From the NCBI GenBank assembly GCA_020632875.1, contig JACKET010000004.1:310001-374000 (forward strand): DNA of 64,000 bases, given 5' to 3'. Under the pieces are notes generated by a model, which saw only the letters and a list, made by a program, of their open reading frames with translations, was not told the DNA's origin and did not search any database. Made by a program: the position numbers and the translations under genes. This stretch comes from Alphaproteobacteria bacterium (lineage in GTDB: Bacteria > Myxococcota_A > UBA796 > GCA-2862545). Below, one piece after another: positions 60,516 to 64,000 of the stretch. Position 1 is the first letter of the stretch. Each line of letters begins with the position of its first letter.

Positions 60516-61936
60516 CGCACCCGACCCCCTGGCAGCTCGAGCTGTACGCGCTGGGCGAGGACGTCCCGGCCGTCATCGCCCACCTGCCCTGCCCGGTCTG
60601 CGACCGGGAGCTCCGGCGGATGACGACCGATCCGGGGCCCGTGCCGCTCGGCCTCCTCGAGCCCGCGAAGCCACCGCCGACGCCGCGTCCATGGTGGCCG
60701 TACGTGCTGGCCGCCGCGGTGACCACGATCCTGCTCGGCGGCGGGCTCGTCGCGGGCCTGGCGACGCTCGGAGGCACCGGGCCGCGCGAGCGTGGCGGAG
60801 CCGCGGCGCGGACCGTTCCCTCGGTCCCGGATGCGACGCCGCAGCCGCGGTCCGGGCGTCCCGAGCCCGTGCCATCCCCGTCGCCGGATCCCCAGCGCGA
60901 GGCGCAGCCCCGATTGCTGGACAGGCCGGCGGGCACCAGCGCCCACGCGGCCATCGGGATCATCCGGCGCGCGGACGGCGGCATCGAGGGCCACGTGTAC
61001 ACGCCGACGCCGTCGGTGTCCGGGCGGCACATCGCGTTCGAGCGCAACGACCTGGCGGCGCACGCGACCCTTGGCATCGTGGGGTCCCGGGGCCGCGAGT
61101 CCGAGGTCCGACTTCCAGGCGGTGGGGGGCCGTTCGGCGGGAAGCCGGTGCTCGTCGGGCCGGTGTGGCATCCGCAGGAAATCCTGGTCTTCGAGGGATC
61201 GAATACGGGCGGGACCTTCCGTCTGTTCTACTTCCAGCCCGGTAGCGCCGCGGCCTCCGAGATGATCTCGGAAGTGGACAGGCCGGGCGACCTGACCTTC
61301 CCGGTGATCGACCCGAAGGGCACTCAGATGGCCTTCGCCAGTGAGGGGGATCTCTTCGTCCGGTCCACCAACACCGGTCGGATCTCCCGGGTGCTCGAGA
61401 CTCCCGAGGAAGAGCTCTTCCCCACGTTCTCGCCCGACGGGGGCACACTCGCCTTCGAACGGAAGCACACGGACGGGACGGACCTGTACACGCTCGACCT
61501 GACGACCGGCGTCGAGCGTGTGCTCCGAAGGGTTCCCGGTGATCAGACGCGACCGGTGTTCGTCGGGCCGGACCGCGTCGCGTACTTCGCACAGGACGGC
61601 GAAGACTGGTCGCTCGAGCTCGTGGCCGACGGGAGGGCGGAGGTCCTCGCCGAGGGCGTGCGGCTCCCGCTCCGGCAGCGGCCCGCGGTGTCGCCGAACG
61701 GCGAGTGGCTCGCATGGACCCTCGAGGACCCGACACAATCGGGCGATGTGTGGCTGTCGAGGGCGGACGGGACCCTGACGCTCACGGTACCGACAGGGCT
61801 CGGGGCGGTTGGCGAGCCGGCGCTGTTCGTGCGCGATGGGACGCCGATGGTCGCGTTCACGGCGCTCCCCGACTCCGGTGCGGATTGGCGTGGCCTCTAC
61901 ATCACCGACATCGCGGACGACCGCGTCGAGTTCTGA
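60512..61936 (+). CDS. Membrane anti-sigma-like protein with TolB-type periplasmic propeller
   Basis: This 474-residue single-pass protein has a cytosolic head of 60 residues with 'VIAHLPCPVCDRELRR' (His24, Cys27, Cys30), the HxxCxxC variant of the ZAS anti-sigma zinc motif. One transmembrane helix is at about 62-85 ('WWPYVLAAAVTTILLGGGLVAGLATL'), then a Pro-rich linker. The remaining 330 residues form a PD40/TolB-like beta-propeller ('GTQMAFASEGDLFVRSTNTGRISRVLET', 'EELFPTFSPDGGTLAFERKHTDGTDLYTLDLTTGVERVL', 'RPAVSPNGEWLAWTLEDP'). It overlaps the sigma factor gene by 4 nt. It likely holds the sigma factor until the propeller senses an envelope signal. Confidence 0.8.
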   Translation: MTHPTPWQLELYALGEDVPAVIAHLPCPVCDRELRRMTTDPGPVPLGLLEPAKPPPTPRPWWPYVLAAAVTTILLGGGLVAGLATLGGTGPRERGGAAARTVPSVPDATPQPRSGRPEPVPSPSPDPQREAQPRLLDRPAGTSAHAAIGIIRRADGGIEGHVYTPTPSVSGRHIAFERNDLAAHATLGIVGSRGRESEVRLPGGGGPFGGKPVLVGPVWHPQEILVFEGSNTGGTFRLFYFQPGSAAASEMISEVDRPGDLTFPVIDPKGTQMAFASEGDLFVRSTNTGRISRVLETPEEELFPTFSPDGGTLAFERKHTDGTDLYTLDLTTGVERVLRRVPGDQTRPVFVGPDRVAYFAQDGEDWSLELVADGRAEVLAEGVRLPLRQRPAVSPNGEWLAWTLEDPTQSGDVWLSRADGTLTLTVPTGLGAVGEPALFVRDGTPMVAFTALPDSGADWRGLYITDIADDRVEF

Positions 61937-61975
61937 TGGGCCCGCGGCCTCACGCCCAACCGACGTCAGGGTCCT

Positions 61976-63163
61976 TCAGGACTCGACCTTCTCGGGGACG
62001 AGCTCGTTCTTCACGAACGGGTGCACGAGGTGACCGACGAACGTCTCGGGGATCGGCGTGACCGTGCCGTACGCCGCGGGCCAGTGCTCCTCCGGAAGGT
62101 GGTACGTGCCGAACACCCAGTCGAACCAGGGGAACGTCGCTGCGTAGTTCGTGTCGAGTGCCGGGTCCTGCGAGCTGTGATGCCAGTGGTGGAACTGCGG
62201 CGTGACCAGCAGGTACTTCAGCGGGCCCGTCGGAATGCCGACGTTCGCGTGGATGAACACCGCCTGGAACCCGATCCACACGGCGTAGATGTCGAGCGCC
62301 TCGGTCGACGTGCCCAGCAGGTACAGCGGCACCATCACCATCGAGCGGTCGACCAGGGTCTCGAGGAAGTGGGTGCGCGAGCTCGCCAGCCAGTCCATGT
62401 GCATCGTGCTGTGGTGAACGGCGTGGAAGCGCCACAGCCAGGGCACCGTGTGGAAGATTCGGTGCATCCAGTAGAAGACGAAGTCGGCACAGAACAGCAG
62501 CAGGAAGACCTGCAGCGCGAGCGGGAGGCTCTGGACCCAGGACTGGAACCCGTCGTGGATGGCCCAGCCGAAGGCGGCGGGCGCGAACTTGTTGCCGGCC
62601 AGCAGGAGGATGCCGACCGCCAGCGTGTTCATCGTGAAGTACAGCAGGTCGAGCCGCCAGGCGGGCCGCGTGATGGCCTGCTCGGCGTACTTCGGCCACG
62701 CCTTCTCGATGACGACGAACACCGACGACATGAGCACGCTCAGCACGAGCCAGTCGACCCCGACGGTGAACGGGGCCTCCTTCAGCTCGCCGAGCTGCAC
62801 CTCCCAGCCGCCCATCGCGAGGGCCACGAGGGTGAAGGCGATGCCGGTGGCGCCCTTGCGCTTGTTCTGGCGGCGCAGGAACGTGAACAGGCCGAAGGCG
62901 AGGGACGTCCAGATCGACGCTGCGAGGAGCTGCCGGAGCAGCGTGAGGTCGTACGCGGCGCGGAACTCGGGCGTGGTGAGCCAGCTCGGGTACTTGAAGC
63001 ACAGCACGCCGAGGAAGCTCGAGATCCCCAGGATCGCCGAGATGTACCCGCTGATGCGGCCCTCGCCGGGTACGAACGCCTTCTGCGTGCTCGGGTCGAT
63101 CTCGCGCTCGGGGTACGCGTACTCTCCAGAGCCTTCGTCCCCGGATTCGGAGTCTTCGGACAT
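61976..63163 (-). CDS. Fatty acid hydroxylase/sterol desaturase family membrane protein
   Basis: This 395-residue integral membrane di-iron enzyme has the histidine boxes 'FYWMHRIFHTVPWLWRFHAVHHSTMHMD' (HxxxH and HxxHH) and 'TPQFHHWHHSSQ' (HHxHH), in the spacing of the sterol desaturase/C-5 hydroxylase superfamily. At least five hydrophobic helices surround them. Members desaturate or hydroxylate sterols, fatty acids or carotenoids using O2. A 40-residue acidic N-terminus precedes the first helix. Sterol synthesis is known in some myxobacteria, but a fatty acid or hopanoid substrate is equally possible. It stands alone, after the anti-sigma-like gene and convergent to it. Confidence 0.9.
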   Translation of the reverse strand: MSEDSESGDEGSGEYAYPEREIDPSTQKAFVPGEGRISGYISAILGISSFLGVLCFKYPSWLTTPEFRAAYDLTLLRQLLAASIWTSLAFGLFTFLRRQNKRKGATGIAFTLVALAMGGWEVQLGELKEAPFTVGVDWLVLSVLMSSVFVVIEKAWPKYAEQAITRPAWRLDLLYFTMNTLAVGILLLAGNKFAPAAFGWAIHDGFQSWVQSLPLALQVFLLLFCADFVFYWMHRIFHTVPWLWRFHAVHHSTMHMDWLASSRTHFLETLVDRSMVMVPLYLLGTSTEALDIYAVWIGFQAVFIHANVGIPTGPLKYLLVTPQFHHWHHSSQDPALDTNYAATFPWFDWVFGTYHLPEEHWPAAYGTVTPIPETFVGHLVHPFVKNELVPEKVES

Positions 63164-63263
63164 CGGACCTCCATCCCGACGGTAGCTCGGCGGTCGGGAC
63201 GCGCGGTGAGGAACGCCTGTGAAAACAGGACGTCGACCTCGGCCACCGGCTCGAGCAGGTGGA

Positions 63264-64000
63264 TCAGCCGGTCTCGCGCGCCGCCAGGACGAACGAGAAC
63301 CGGCTGCCCTCCCCCAGCGTGCTCTCGAGCTCGAGGACGCTGCCGTGTGCCGCGACGATCTGCTGGCAGATCGCGAGCCCGAGCCCCGTCCCGCGGGGCT
63401 TGTCGGTGAGCACGTCGCCCACCTGACGGAAGCGCTCGAACACCGCGTCGACGTGCTCCTCGGCGATGCCGATCCCGGTGTCCTGCACGGCCAGCTCCAC
63501 GCCGCCGGCGTCGACCGAGCACGAGAGCACGATACGGCCGGACTCGGTGAACTTGCGGGCGTTCGAGAGCAGGTTCACGAGCACCTGCACCAGGCGATGC
63601 CCGTCGCCCACGACCTCGGGGAGGTCGTCGTCGATCTCCACCTCGAGCGCGACCTCCGAGTCCTCGAACAGCGACGAGACCGCGGCGGCCGACTGCCCGC
63701 AGAGCTCGGTCAGATCGAGTGGCTCGCGCCGGTACTCCATCCGGCCGGCCTCCATCTTGCTGATGTCGAGGATGTCGTTGATGAGCGCCGTGAGACGCTC
63801 GCCCTCGCTCACGATGATCTCGACGTTGTCGCGCACCACGCGGGCGGCCTTCTGCACGCGCTCGTCGTCCGCGGGGAGCGCCGGCAGCACGGATCGCGCG
63901 AGCTTGCGCTCGATGATGCGGGCGAAGCCCAGCACCGACGTGAGCGGGGTGCGCAGCTCGTGGCTCGCCATCGAGATGAACTCGGTCTTCATGCGGTCGA
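63264..64000 (-). CDS. Sensor histidine kinase, C-terminal part (partial)
   Basis: The gene runs off the window at its 5' end; about 245 codons are visible. They contain the H-box 'EFISMASHELRTPLTSVLGFARII' with the phosphorylated histidine, the N-box 'LVQVLVNLLSNARKFTES', and the G1/G2 boxes 'LAVQDTGIGIAEEHVDAVFERFRQVGDVLTDKPRGTGLGLAICQQIVAAHG'. This is a complete HisKA-HATPase core of a hybrid or classical sensor kinase. The apparent internal ATG at 63992 follows in-frame Asp-Arg codons, as in 'NRMKSEFL' of the family, so it is not the start. Sensor domains lie outside the window. Confidence 0.93.
   Translation of the reverse strand, partial: DRMKTEFISMASHELRTPLTSVLGFARIIERKLARSVLPALPADDERVQKAARVVRDNVEIIVSEGERLTALINDILDISKMEAGRMEYRREPLDLTELCGQSAAAVSSLFEDSEVALEVEIDDDLPEVVGDGHRLVQVLVNLLSNARKFTESGRIVLSCSVDAGGVELAVQDTGIGIAEEHVDAVFERFRQVGDVLTDKPRGTGLGLAICQQIVAAHGSVLELESTLGEGSRFSFVLAARETG

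Overview
The window is uniformly GC-rich (around 70% by eye) with very dense coding, many ATGA/GTGA gene overlaps, and a gene repertoire typical of Myxococcota and related delta-proteobacterial lineages. The evidence is several Ser/Thr kinases (one a kinase-ATPase giant), an MglA-type GTPase with roadblock proteins, many secreted lipoproteins carrying MopE-like 'CDDxD...NCDG' metal-binding repeats, RCC1 and FG-GAP propellers, a MYXO-CTERM-like C-terminus and a cyclase-FHA fusion. No rRNA, tRNA or CRISPR array was found. This assignment is inference from gene families; no marker gene for taxonomy is present.

Layout. (1) 1-6621: end of an exopolysaccharide locus with a sugar transferase, DegT aminotransferase, two sulfotransferase-like proteins, an ABC exporter and UDP-glucose dehydrogenase. 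Together they suggest a sulfated, uronic-acid-containing surface polysaccharide. (2) 6618-23700: RecX, cyclase-FHA, NeuD-like acyltransferase, secreted proteins, a kinase-ATPase, a lipoprotein-like transglycosylase, a SCO / PuuD-like membrane-cupredoxin pair, a YkgJ protein and another kinase. (3) 23701-24516: a noncoding patch with a long imperfect inverted repeat, a third repeat copy and a 53-nt near-perfect palindrome. (4) 24517-42542: a membrane kinase coupled to a sulfotransferase; a lipoprotein / FG-GAP / Tat-subunit / GMC oxidoreductase operon; a serine hydrolase; a large MopE-repeat surface lipoprotein; IlvE, RNase Z-like, HtrA and a large Rossmann protein.

(5) 42543-47461: an accessory island with an XRE regulator, small outer-membrane protein, excisionase-like HTH gene, a tyrosine integrase broken by a frameshift and apparent deletion, two small unknowns and an HATPase_c_4/winged-helix regulator. 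Several clear palindromic operator candidates sit at the starts of these genes. No capsid, terminase or conjugation gene is present, so this looks like a decayed integrative element.

(6) 47462-53873: the most distinctive region. An eight-gene minus-strand cluster encodes, in transcription order, an MglA-like GTPase, a DUF4388/TPR protein, two roadblock/LC7 proteins, a helix-hairpin-helix protein, an HU-fold protein with an unknown C-terminal half, a V4R-like protein and a single-domain protoglobin. A PAS/AAA+ regulator with a four-cysteine PAS motif and no GAFTGA loop lies divergently upstream. I read this as a candidate gas/redox-responsive GTPase signalling module. (7) 53862-64000: an aldo-keto reductase with a divergent LysR regulator, a lipoprotein hydrolase, DUF2188, a polytopic membrane protein, an ECF sigma factor with a ZAS-like, membrane-anchored, propeller-bearing partner, a sterol-desaturase-type hydroxylase and the end of a histidine kinase.
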